From: Anaeromyxobacter sp. Fw109-5
Lineage (GTDB): Bacteria > Myxococcota > Myxococcia > Myxococcales > Anaeromyxobacteraceae
Direction of reading: 5' to 3'
Assembly (NCBI RefSeq): GCF_000017505.1
Contig: NC_009675.1
Span: 992,001-1,056,000 of the forward strand
DNA length: 64,000 nt
Part shown: positions 1-7,701 of the stretch, piece by piece
How the letters are laid out: each line of letters begins with the position of its first letter
How positions within the stretch are numbered: the first letter of the stretch is position 1
The notes under the pieces: generated by a model
What the model was told of the DNA's origin: nothing
The model's input: the letters and a program-made list of their open reading frames with translations, nothing else
Databases searched by the model: none
Position numbers and translations under genes: made by a program

Positions 1-680
1 GCCGTCGCGCTTCCAGACCTCGCGCCGCACTATCGCCGGGATCGTGCTCGTGGGCGCGGCGGACTCGGCGGAGGGACGTGGCTCCCGGTCCTTCCGCTGC
101 CGCTGCCGCTGCGGCGCGATCGCGCCCTTGCGCCTGCCGTGCGTCTCGATGGCGCAGCGGATGGCCTCGCGGAGCACCGCCGCGAGATCGCCGTCCGGGA
201 TCATGTGCGAGATCGCGGCGGGAGCGCGGCGGGAGCGCGGTCGGGCAGCTTGCGCACGCCCGCCCGCGGAGCGGTGCGCGCCTGGAGCGAGGCGACGAGG
301 TGATCCACCTCGGCCTTGGTGCGGTAGGCGGCCCGGGCGACGAGGTCGGGCAGGTTCTCCTCGGTCAGTACATGGCCGAGCAGCTGGACGGTGGAGATGC
401 AAAGGCGGCCATCCCGAAGCGCGCCCTCGAGGCTGGGGAACCGGCGCAGCACCCGCATCGCCTGGATGCGTCGCCCGGCCGCGCCCTCGCGCAGGTGGAG
501 CACCTCCAGGCAATACGCCCAGAGCGAGGGGTACCCGGCGTCCACGTACGCGCGGCGGCGATCGAACACCTCGAGGTGGAGGAGGAACTCGACCTGGACG
601 TCGCGCTCCTGGCCTGCGAGCTCGCGCAGGCGCTGGGCGAGCAGGGTCGAGTCGAGGGCGGAAGGGGCGATCGCGGGCAT
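1..680 (-). pseudogene. HNH endonuclease-type gene, frameshifted and cut by the window edge
   Basis: Reading leftward from an ATG at 680 (MPAIAPSALDS), about 159 codons give an intact helical N-terminal region including RAYVDAGYPSLWAYCLEVL, which resembles the N-terminal half of HNH-endonuclease-type proteins that are multicopy in Anaeromyxobacter. This frame stops at 201-203. A second frame overlapping that stop continues without a stop to base 1, with SHMIPDGDLAAVLREAIRC and later IPAIVRREVWKRDG, the usual lead-in to an HNH core. The two halves therefore belong to one ancestral protein joined by a frameshift, and the linker looks shorter than usual, so a small deletion is likely. The HNH active site itself would lie outside the window. 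Family assignment is from memory of the motif; the frame break is seen directly. Confidence 0.7.
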
Positions 681-874
681 GGTGCACCTCCTGTGCACCC
701 TTCGTAACACGCGATTTCCGCACCTCCTGAGACGCGCCAGGATCGCGCCTGCGCCGCTTTCCGGGCCCGCCCCTTCGCCATCCACGCGGCGCGCGGGACG
801 CGCAACGCGTGCCCTGTCTGCGCTCGCGAGGTGCGTGCTCTCGACGTGCCGAGGACGTCGGAGCGCGTTTCGCC

Positions 875-1030
875 TCGAACCACGTCAAGAGGGCAACGTT
901 CACCCACCGCAACTGGGACTCGCGTGGCTCGCAGGAGCTATCGCTGGAGATGGCAAGAACTATTAGTGAATGTCGCCGCGCAACGGGAAACGTGCGTGCG
1001 ACATCCTCGGACCTGCGCTGCCCGCTGCCC
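875..1030 (+). repeat. Dispersed repeat R1, copy A
   Basis: This stretch is repeated at 50195-50348. From 875 to 972 the two copies align without gaps with about 11 differences in 98 positions by my count, then continue with a 2-base indel to a shared end CTGCCCGCTGCCC. A short hairpin sits inside: stem GCTATC (937-942), loop GCTGGA, stem GATGGC (949-954). The other copy has GATAGC, so the one change inside the stem turns a pair into a G-U wobble and keeps the fold. On the minus strand the unit can also be read as a peptide (AISSDSSCEP...LRWVNVALLT). It lies upstream of the HNH remnant. Confidence 0.75.
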
Positions 1031-1197
1031 AATCCTCGCGCCGACGCGGGCGAAGACCCGCCGCGTGCGATGCGCAGAGGTGCACGCCGGGAACCGAGCG
1101 CATTTCCGATCGATGCCCGAGCGCCTCTGCGTCGAGCGGCTGCACGCGACCGACCCGCGTGCGCGTGCTGTCGCCGTGGGATGTGATGAATGAAGAG

Positions 1198-1255
1198 ACC
1201 GCGACCTCGACCTCCGCCGGGACTGCGACTGCGACTGCGACCGCGACCGCGACGC
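1198..1255. repeat. Short GCGACY/CGACCT simple-repeat tract
   Basis: A degenerate run of 6-base units (GCGACT, GCGACC). It is the reverse complement in kind of the large GGTCGS array at 49850-50190, and like that array it sits within a few hundred bases of an R1 copy. No coding signal. Confidence 0.5.
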
Positions 1256-1579
1256 TAGATGATCACGTATTTACGGAACGTGACACCATTCGGCATACGT
1301 CTGGCCAGCCACGAGCGAGCCCAGTCTCCCCGCCCGCAGCGCGCCGCCCTACGTGGCGGGACCTCGCGCCCGGAGGCGGGCCACTGGACGCGGTAGGCGC
1401 CGCCCGACGCACGGCCCGGCCTGCAACGCGGTTGGCCGCCAAGGCCCCTTCGTCCATCGTCGACTCCGCCCAATGCGGCCCCGCGTTGCCGCCGGCGTCT
1501 GCGGACGGCACCGGCCCCCCGTACCTTGTCTCCGTCCATCGTGGCCCGCCGAGGACGTGAGGTCCCGCCCCCGGCGGCG

Positions 1580-1783
1580 CGCCACCGTGCCCCCTTGATG
1601 GACGACCGTGGGAGCCCGCTCGTGCTTCGACAGGCTCCGCACGAGCGGGTGCGTGAGCGCCACCGTGCCCTTGATGGACGACCGTGGGACCCCGTTCGTG
1701 CTTCGACAGCCTCAGCACGAGCCGGTGTTGCCCCGTTCGTGCGTCGACAGGCTCAGCACGAGCGGGTGTTGCCCCGCTCGTGC
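1580..1783. repeat. 78-bp tandem repeat containing REP-like palindromes (R3)
   Basis: Two tandem units begin at about 1580 and 1658, each starting CGCCACCGTGCCC and containing TTGATGGACGACCGTGGGA. Each unit carries an interrupted palindrome with the core TTCGACAGSCTC: copy 1 at 1615-1649 (arms CCCGCTCGTGC / GCACGAGCGGG), copy 2 at 1691-1725, then a third palindrome alone at 1732-1766 and a half copy starting at 1773. Arms vary while the core is kept. A related element with different arms lies inside the TolC gene at 26892-26936. The arrangement is typical of REP-type elements moved by IS200-like transposases, which are not present here. Confidence 0.75.
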
Positions 1784-1815
1784 ACTGGGCCAGCATCTGC
1801 CGGGACGCGCACGCC

Positions 1816-2928
1816 TCACGGACCCACCGCGAGCGCCCCCGCCCGCCACGCCACCCCGCCCGCGAGATCGCGGACGACGACCCACACCGTCGGAGCGCCG
1901 GACGCCGGCGTGGTCAGCTCCGCCGCCTCGGAGGGGTGGTTCGTGTGCAGCTTCTCGAGCTCCCCGGCCGTCGTGAACCAGGAGAAGGCCCAGTCCTCCT
2001 GGCGCGTCGCGATGGGCTGTCCCGCCGCGTCGCTCTCGACGTAGGTCTCCCGGAGCTCCTCGAAGCTCGCGGGCAGGAGCGGCAGGAGCTGCACCTTCGC
2101 GCTCGACGCCACGGCCGCCGGCACCTCGCCCGGCGCGGGCAGGGCCGCGCCGTCGAGCGCCACTGCGGAGAGGACCGGGTTGTGGTTCGGCGCGGAGGGG
2201 GCCGCCGGCCCGCGGACGCGGAGCCGCTTCAGCGCCGCGACGTGGGCGCGGCGCGACCACTCCGCCTGGAAGCGCGCAGCGACGGCGCCGAGGAGCTCGC
2301 AGTCGCTCCCCACCGCGCTCGCGGGCGCGAGCTCCTCGGGCGTCACGTCGAGCGCGAGGGCGAGGTCGGTCACCTCGACGCCGAGGACGCGCTCGGGAGA
2401 CGACGGGGGGAGGGACGACAGCGTGTAGTCCGCGGGCAGCGCGTACGCTGCTCGGGGCAGCGCGGCCGTCGAGGCGGGGTCGTCCGGATCGCGCCTCACC
2501 GCCACCGGGCCGCAGCCGTCTCGCCCGCAGGCCTCGAGGCCTCCGAAGCTGATCCCTCCCGTCACTCCGACGCCGGGGGCGGCACAGGCGGCCGCGAGCT
2601 CGGCGCCCGCGAGCAGCGCCGACGGATCGTCCAGCTCGGAGTAGCTCGCGCACGGGGAGGGGCGCGGGTCTCCCGGCGTGGGGGTGCACGCCACGTGGAG
2701 CACCACCGCGCGGCGCGCCGGATCTGCGGAGAAGGAGGGGTGGACGACGAGCGTCTCGAGCTCGGCCCGGGCGGGCGCGGCGCCGTCGGAGGCCGGGGCG
2801 AGCTCGGGGGGCTCGGCGCGGACCGCGAGCACGCGGAGCCCCTGCACCTCGGAGGCGGGGTCGAAGTCCGGCCCGCAGGCGGCCGTGAGCGCGAGGACGG
2901 GGACGAGGGCGACGAACGTGCGGTTCAT
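1816..2928 (-). CDS. Secreted lipoprotein, unknown function
   Basis: A 370-residue protein starting at the ATG at 2928 (MNRTFVALVPVLALTAACG), whose first 18 residues form a lipoprotein signal with lipobox TAAC. The mature part has several Cys residues in the first half (HVACTPTPGDPRPSPCAS, ACAAPG, EACGRDGCG), suggesting disulfide bonds, and no domain I recognise; the C-terminal part resembles an immunoglobulin-like fold by pattern only. It follows the TonB-dependent receptor by 8 bases on the same strand, so it is probably the last gene of the exbB-exbD-tonB-receptor operon and may be a surface-exposed accessory or ligand-binding lipoprotein, which is inference. The longer frame up to 3099 overlaps the receptor and is not used. 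Confidence 0.75.
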   Translation of the reverse strand: MNRTFVALVPVLALTAACGPDFDPASEVQGLRVLAVRAEPPELAPASDGAAPARAELETLVVHPSFSADPARRAVVLHVACTPTPGDPRPSPCASYSELDDPSALLAGAELAAACAAPGVGVTGGISFGGLEACGRDGCGPVAVRRDPDDPASTAALPRAAYALPADYTLSSLPPSSPERVLGVEVTDLALALDVTPEELAPASAVGSDCELLGAVAARFQAEWSRRAHVAALKRLRVRGPAAPSAPNHNPVLSAVALDGAALPAPGEVPAAVASSAKVQLLPLLPASFEELRETYVESDAAGQPIATRQEDWAFSWFTTAGELEKLHTNHPSEAAELTTPASGAPTVWVVVRDLAGGVAWRAGALAVGP

Positions 2929-2936
2929 GGGCGGTC

Positions 2937-5534
2937 CTAGTACTCGGCGCGGAGGCCGAAGGAGGGGAAGAGCGGGAGGCCGGAGTACCAGCCGCGCTGC
3001 GAGTAATCGAAGCTGTAGGCGACGGCCTCGGGGTTCTCGCGGTTGGTGACGTTCTGGACCTCGAGGTAGGCCGCGAAGGTCCAGGTGCGGGACGTCCACT
3101 TCTTGTCGACGCGGAGGTCGAGCTGGAAGAAGGGGGGCATGCGGCCCGACAGCTCACCGGTCTGGATGGGCTCGTAACGATCCGCGTCGGCGTCGTACAC
3201 GGCGCCGCGGATGGGCTCGTACGGGCTGCCGCTCGTGAAGCGGGCGCGGAACCCGGCGGAGAGGCCGTGCCAGAGCTCGGGCAGCTCGAGGGTTCCCACC
3301 GCGACCACGTTGTGAGGCTGATCGTAGGCGTCCCCCTCGCTCTCGAGCCGGCTCCCCGCCGCGGCGGGCTCGCCCCGCTCCGCGCGCGAGAGCGAGTAGG
3401 AGACCCAGCCGAAGAAGCGGCCGTCCGGGTCCCAGCGCAGGAGCAGCTCGGCGCCGTAGGAGCGCCCCGTGCCCGCGCTCCGGTAGCGCTCGGCGACGAG
3501 CTGACCGTCTCGCGTGATCACCCCGTCGGAGGGGAGGGCGAGGTCGAAGAGCCGCTTGTAGTAGAGCTGCACGTCGAGGAGCAGCCGCGGCAGGAGCCGC
3601 TGCTCGGCGCCGAGCGAGTACTGCCAGGCGCCCTCCTCGTGGAGGTCGGGGTTGCCGAACTCCTCCGTGACGTACGGCAGCGGCGGCGCCTGGTGGTAGA
3701 GGCCGGCCGCGCCCTTCAGGGCGGTCTCGGGCCGGAGCTGCCAGCGGACGGCGAGGCGCGGGTCCACCCAGGAGAGGTCCGCGAGCGCGCGGTGCACGTC
3801 GGCGCGGACGCCGGGGACGACGAAGAGCCCGTCGACCGGCTCGAGGGTGGCCTCCACGAACGCGCCCGCCTCGACCCCGTCCATGGTCATGGCGAGGCGG
3901 CGGGTCTCGGCGTTCGGGTTCAGGATCTGGCCCGGCGGAGGGATCGGCGGCGCGTCCACCTCGATCCGGACCTTCGGGTACCACTGCCCGTCGACGCCCG
4001 TGACGAGCTTCACCCGCGGCGCGAGCTCGTGATGGACCTCCGCGCGGAGGTGGGTGCTCCAGAGCTCCTGCCGCATCCGGAACCGCTCGTCCGCGTCGAC
4101 GTCCACGTCCTGCCAGCCGCCGCCGAGCGCGAGGCGGAGCCGGGTCGCCTCGCCGGCGCGGTGATCCCAGCGGAGCCCGGCCCGGTAGAAGCGGGTGCCG
4201 AACTCGAGGAAGTCCATGTCCTCGAGCGACTGGTCGTCCTCGACGCCGGTCAGGACCATCCGGTCGTCCGAGCCGAACACGTCCAGGCGGACGGTGTCGT
4301 CGGCGGTCGCCTTCCACGCGGCCTTCGCCTGCAGGTCGTAGTAGCGGGGCGCGGTGCTCACGCCGGGCGGGTCGTCCATGGACTCGACCGCGCGGGTCAC
4401 CACCGCGTCGGCGTAGGAGCGCCGCGCCGCGATCGCGATGCCCAGATCCTCGGACGGCCGGCCCTCGTAGAGCGCGGTCGCGTGGTAGAGGTTCACGTCG
4501 GCGAGCGCGTGGGCCCGCTCGCCGGGATCCCGGGTGACGAGGTTCACGCGGCCGCCGATCGCCCGCCCGGAGCGGACGCCGAAGTTCCCCGCCTCGAACT
4601 CCACGTCCTTCAGGAGCTCGGACGAGTAGACGCTGGTGAGGCCGCCGAAGTGGAAGACCTGCGGGACCTCCTCGCCGTCCACGTACACGCGCGTGTCCCG
4701 GGGGTTGCCTCCGCGGACGATCAGCTCGCCGCTCAGGAAGGAGCGGGCCATGCCGGGGAGGTTCTGGATCACCTTCACCGCGTCGCCGGAGGCGCCCGCC
4801 ACGCGCCGGATCTCCCCCGCCGCGATGGCGACGTGCGAGACCTGCTTCTCCTCCCGTTCGCCCACCACGACCGCCTCGTACTCGCCCTGGGCGGCGGTCT
4901 TCTGGAGCCAGTAGGTCACCTGGGTCGCGTTCCCCGGCTCGATGGTCTCGGTCGAGTCGAGGCGGACGTGGTCGACGTCCGTCACCACCACCTGCACCGC
5001 GCCGTCCGCCACGCCCGCGAGCGCGAACCGGCCGTCGCCGTCCGTGTGGGTGAGCTGGCCGCCCGCCTCCACCATCGCCCCCGCGACCGGGAGGCGGGTG
5101 CCGCGCTCGAGCACGCGGCCGAGGAGGTTCACGGGCGGCGGCGCGGGGGCGGCGGGCGGCGCGGAGAGCGAGAACGTGAAGCGGTACTCGATGCGGACGG
5201 GCGCGGGCGCTCCGTCGATCTCCGCGGGGGAGAAGCGGAGCTTCCGGGCGGCGGCGAGGGCCGCCTCGTCGAAGCCCTGACCGGCGGGGCCGGTGACCAC
5301 CGCGTCGGTGACCTCGCCCGTCTCGGAGATCTCGACCTCGAGCATCACGACGCCGGTCAGGCCGGCCGCCCGCGCGGCCTCGGGGTACTCGGGCTCGACC
5401 GGCTGGATCACCTCGGGGGCGCGCGTGAGGACGCCGGTCTCCTGCGGCTGTCCCCGCGCGAGCGCGGGGGCGGCGCCCGCGGCGACGACGGCGAGGCCGA
5501 GCAGCGAGAGCAAGACGATGGGCGGGCGGCGCAT
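2937..5534 (-). CDS. TonB-dependent outer-membrane receptor with fused N-terminal TonB C-terminal-like domain
   Basis: About 865 residues. A signal peptide (to about residue 27) is followed by a TonB C-terminal-type domain at about 35-125 (PEYPEAARAAGLTGVVMLEVEI, ... AARKLRFSPAEIDG), a carboxypeptidase-regulatory-like domain at about 135-205 (GRVLERGTRLPVAGAMVEAGG), a plug domain at about 225-345 (VIQNLPGMARSF, ELIVRGGNPRDTRVYVDG) and a beta-barrel ending in an aromatic-type terminus (FPSFGLRAEY). It takes up an unidentified ligand across the outer membrane using proton-motive force. The ATG at 5534 has GGAG eight bases upstream; a GTG at 5543 that overlaps the tonB stop is the alternative. 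The N-terminal domain is the odd part: it normally belongs to the energy transducer encoded just upstream. Confidence 0.9.
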   Translation of the reverse strand: MRRPPIVLLSLLGLAVVAAGAAPALARGQPQETGVLTRAPEVIQPVEPEYPEAARAAGLTGVVMLEVEISETGEVTDAVVTGPAGQGFDEAALAAARKLRFSPAEIDGAPAPVRIEYRFTFSLSAPPAAPAPPPVNLLGRVLERGTRLPVAGAMVEAGGQLTHTDGDGRFALAGVADGAVQVVVTDVDHVRLDSTETIEPGNATQVTYWLQKTAAQGEYEAVVVGEREEKQVSHVAIAAGEIRRVAGASGDAVKVIQNLPGMARSFLSGELIVRGGNPRDTRVYVDGEEVPQVFHFGGLTSVYSSELLKDVEFEAGNFGVRSGRAIGGRVNLVTRDPGERAHALADVNLYHATALYEGRPSEDLGIAIAARRSYADAVVTRAVESMDDPPGVSTAPRYYDLQAKAAWKATADDTVRLDVFGSDDRMVLTGVEDDQSLEDMDFLEFGTRFYRAGLRWDHRAGEATRLRLALGGGWQDVDVDADERFRMRQELWSTHLRAEVHHELAPRVKLVTGVDGQWYPKVRIEVDAPPIPPPGQILNPNAETRRLAMTMDGVEAGAFVEATLEPVDGLFVVPGVRADVHRALADLSWVDPRLAVRWQLRPETALKGAAGLYHQAPPLPYVTEEFGNPDLHEEGAWQYSLGAEQRLLPRLLLDVQLYYKRLFDLALPSDGVITRDGQLVAERYRSAGTGRSYGAELLLRWDPDGRFFGWVSYSLSRAERGEPAAAGSRLESEGDAYDQPHNVVAVGTLELPELWHGLSAGFRARFTSGSPYEPIRGAVYDADADRYEPIQTGELSGRMPPFFQLDLRVDKKWTSRTWTFAAYLEVQNVTNRENPEAVAYSFDYSQRGWYSGLPLFPSFGLRAEY

Positions 5535-5539
5535 GGGGT

Positions 5540-6280
5540 TCACTCCAGGACGAAGGTGTAGGTGAAGCGGATCTCGGTCTCGACGGCCTCGCCCTCGAGC
5601 AGGGGAGGCGAGAAGCGGAAGCGGAGCGCGGCGGCGCGGGCGGCCTCCCCCAGGGCGGGGCCCGGCGCGGAGAGCAGGCGCGCCGCGGCGACGCGGCCCT
5701 CCGCGTCGATCCGCAGGAGCAGCACGACCTGCCCCTCGAGCCCGTCCCGCCGCGCGTCCGCGGGGTACGGGATCTCCGGCCGCTCGAGCAGGCGCGGCTG
5801 CGCGGAGAGCCGGGCGGGCGAGGTCCGCGGGGCGGAGTAGGGCCTCACCGCCTCCGGATCGGCGGCGATCTCGGACGCCCTGCCGTGGAGCGTGTTCCCG
5901 ACGCCCACCGCGAAGGCGCCGCCGGTGGTGGTCGACGAGAGCGACACGCCGACGCGCGGGACCGCGCGCGCCGCGGGGGCGGCGGGCGGTGGCGGCTCGT
6001 TCGGCGGAGGCGGTGGGGGCGGGTCCGCGGGCGGCGGGGGCAGCCTCGAGATCGCCACGCGGCGCGGCGCCGGCGGCGCCGCGGGAGGACGGGGCACGAC
6101 CGGGGCGGGGGGCGGGGGGGCGGCCTCGAACTCGACCACCACCGGCGCGGGCCTCGCGGCGGGGCGCGCCTCCAGCCGCGCCGCCCAGGCGAAGCCGCCG
6201 GCGTGGATGGCGAGCGAGGCCACCGCCATCGCCGCGAGCGTGCGCGCCCGCGGCGAGCCGTCGGAGGGAGGTGAGGTCAC
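5540..6280 (-). CDS. tonB: Energy transducer TonB
   Basis: A 246-residue protein with an N-terminal membrane anchor (LAAMAVASLAIHAGGFAWAA), a long proline-rich span at about 45-95 (PPPPPAPVVPRPPAAPP, PPPADPPPPPPPNEPPPP) expected to cross the periplasm, and a C-terminal TonB domain (EIPYPADARRDGLEGQVVLL ... EIRFTYTFVLE). It couples the ExbB-ExbD proton channel to the adjacent receptor. The GTG start at 6280 overlaps the exbD stop by four bases (GTGA), implying translational coupling. Start choice rests on this overlap and on the position of the anchor. Confidence 0.88.
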   Translation of the reverse strand: MTSPPSDGSPRARTLAAMAVASLAIHAGGFAWAARLEARPAARPAPVVVEFEAAPPPPAPVVPRPPAAPPAPRRVAISRLPPPPADPPPPPPPNEPPPPAAPAARAVPRVGVSLSSTTTGGAFAVGVGNTLHGRASEIAADPEAVRPYSAPRTSPARLSAQPRLLERPEIPYPADARRDGLEGQVVLLLRIDAEGRVAAARLLSAPGPALGEAARAAALRFRFSPPLLEGEAVETEIRFTYTFVLE

Positions 6281-6702
6281 GGCGCGCCTTCTCCCGAGGC
6301 GTCCCGCTCGATCTGGATCGCGAAGCGCGTCAGCCCCTCGCTCTTCACCAGATCGATGACGGACACCACCTCGCCGTGAGGCACCGCCCGGTCGGCGCCG
6401 ATGAGCGCCCGCGCCTCGGCGCTCCTGGCGAGCGCCGCGCGCACGGCCGCGCGCGCCGCGTCGCGGCCGACCGGCTGACCGTCCAGGTAGAGCTTCCCGT
6501 CCCGATCGATCGCGAAGGCCAGGGTCGGGCCGACCGTCTCGCCGCCGTGGGCGGCGCGGGGCAGGTCGACCTCGATCCCCTCCTTCACGATGTACGACGC
6601 GGTGACCATGAAGATGATGAGGAGGACGAGGGTGATGTCGACGAGCGGCGTCACGTTGATGCCGGTGATCGCCTCGTCGCTGCCGTTCGAGTGGGCGGCC
6701 AT
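6277..6702 (-). CDS. exbD: ExbD/TolR-family proton-channel subunit
   Basis: At 141 residues this is normal size for ExbD. One membrane helix at about 17-38 contains the conserved Asp22 in the motif NVTPLVDITLVLLIIFMV, which carries protons in this family. The periplasmic part ends in the usual domain (ALIGADRAVPHGEVVSVIDL). It forms the inner-membrane motor with ExbB and energises TonB. It is 27 bases downstream of exbB and overlaps tonB, fixing the order exbB-exbD-tonB-receptor. Confidence 0.93.
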   Translation of the reverse strand: MAAHSNGSDEAITGINVTPLVDITLVLLIIFMVTASYIVKEGIEVDLPRAAHGGETVGPTLAFAIDRDGKLYLDGQPVGRDAARAAVRAALARSAEARALIGADRAVPHGEVVSVIDLVKSEGLTRFAIQIERDASGEGAP

Positions 6703-6729
6703 GTTCGAGCTCCGGTGGCTTGCGCCCTG

Positions 6730-7452
6730 CTAGGCGGCGCCCTTCGACTCGTGAGGCTCGGGGCGGCGCGGGGCCCGGCCGTGGGCGTCGGGCTCGGCGC
6801 GCGCGGGCGGGCAGAGCCGGGCGCGCGCCGCGCGGACGTCGTCGCGCTCGAGGTGCGAGGCGAGGGCGTGGCCGACCGCCTCGGCGCGCGTGACGAGCGA
6901 GCGCAGCCAGCGCTGGAAGCCGTTGAACGCCACCACCGCCGGGATGGCCACGAAGATTCCGACCGCCGTCGCGACGAGCGCCTCGGAGATGCCGGACATC
7001 ACCGCCGACGCGCCGGCGCCCTGGGCGGCGCCCACCGCGAGGTCCGAGAAGGCCCGGATGATCCCGACCACCGTGCCGAATAGGCCGAGGAACGGGGCGT
7101 TGTTCCCGAGGGTCCCCAGGAAGGAGAGGCCGCGCTCGTACGCGAGCCGGCGCTCGGCGATGGCGCACGCCACCGCCTCCTGGACCGCGGCCGGGCCGCC
7201 GTCCGCGGCATCGAGCGCCGCGCGCGCCACCTCGGCCTCGAGGCCGCGCTGGTGCTCGACGCGGCCCCGCGCCTCCTCGAGCCTGCCGTCCCGGAGCAGC
7301 GCGAGGAGGTCCGGGCACGCCCGGCGCCGGCGGGCGAAGTACACGGTCCGCTCGAGGATGACCGCGACCGACGCGACGGACAGGCCGACGAGGAGCAGCA
7401 TCACCCACTCCGCGCCGGCGCGCGTGAAGAGCTCGAAGAGGGACTTCGTCAT
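6730..7452 (-). CDS. exbB: ExbB/MotA/TolQ-family proton-channel protein
   Basis: With the ATG at 7452 (MTKSLFELFTRAG) the protein is 240 residues, normal for ExbB; an ATG-less extension to 7509 lacks support. Three membrane helices are visible at about 15-35, 113-138 (LGTLGNNAPFLGLFGTVVGI) and 158-182 (EALVATAVGIFVAIPAVVAF); the last two carry the family signature. It is the pentameric scaffold of the motor that powers the TonB-dependent receptor. First gene of the minus-strand operon; its promoter must lie in the 249-base divergent gap shared with the gene at 7702. Confidence 0.93.
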   Translation of the reverse strand: MTKSLFELFTRAGAEWVMLLLVGLSVASVAVILERTVYFARRRRACPDLLALLRDGRLEEARGRVEHQRGLEAEVARAALDAADGGPAAVQEAVACAIAERRLAYERGLSFLGTLGNNAPFLGLFGTVVGIIRAFSDLAVGAAQGAGASAVMSGISEALVATAVGIFVAIPAVVAFNGFQRWLRSLVTRAEAVGHALASHLERDDVRAARARLCPPARAEPDAHGRAPRRPEPHESKGAA

Positions 7453-7701
7453 GTGTGACGCTCCGTGGACCGCGAAGGTGCGGCGCTGGGGTGGTGCCGG
7501 GGGGAACACCGCGGCGCGGGGATCGCGCTACCGGACCCGCCGGGACGGCGCGGAGCACGCCGGCGGCGGGCTGCGGCAGATCGCCCGGATCGAGAAGAAG
7601 AGCGAAGGTTTCGCGCCCGGCGGTAGCGCTCGCGCCGAGCGGCGGTGTTCCTCCTTCCGGACCCCGCAGATCGCCCCTCGATCACGGAAGGAACGACGCA
7701 C

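Larger units (their letters stand above)
681..1815. other. Long non-coding, repeat-bearing intergenic region
   Basis: No convincing gene lies between the HNH remnant and the stop of the lipoprotein gene at 1816. Open frames here are short, rich in Arg/Pro and show no recognisable domain. The stretch holds the R1 repeat (875-1030), a short run of GCGACY hexamers (1198-1255), and the tandem REP-like block (1580-1783). Position 1260-1560 shows nothing I can name beyond two partial CGTCCATCGT motifs. Confidence 0.6.

Noticed and set aside
1260-1560. Possible small genes in the left intergenic region
   Set aside because: Frames are short, Arg/Pro-rich and lack ribosome-binding sites or recognisable motifs.
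3267-5561. 764-residue plus-strand open frame opposite the TonB receptor
   Set aside because: Arg/Val/Gly-rich shadow of the receptor gene with no domain; high GC leaves the complementary frame open.
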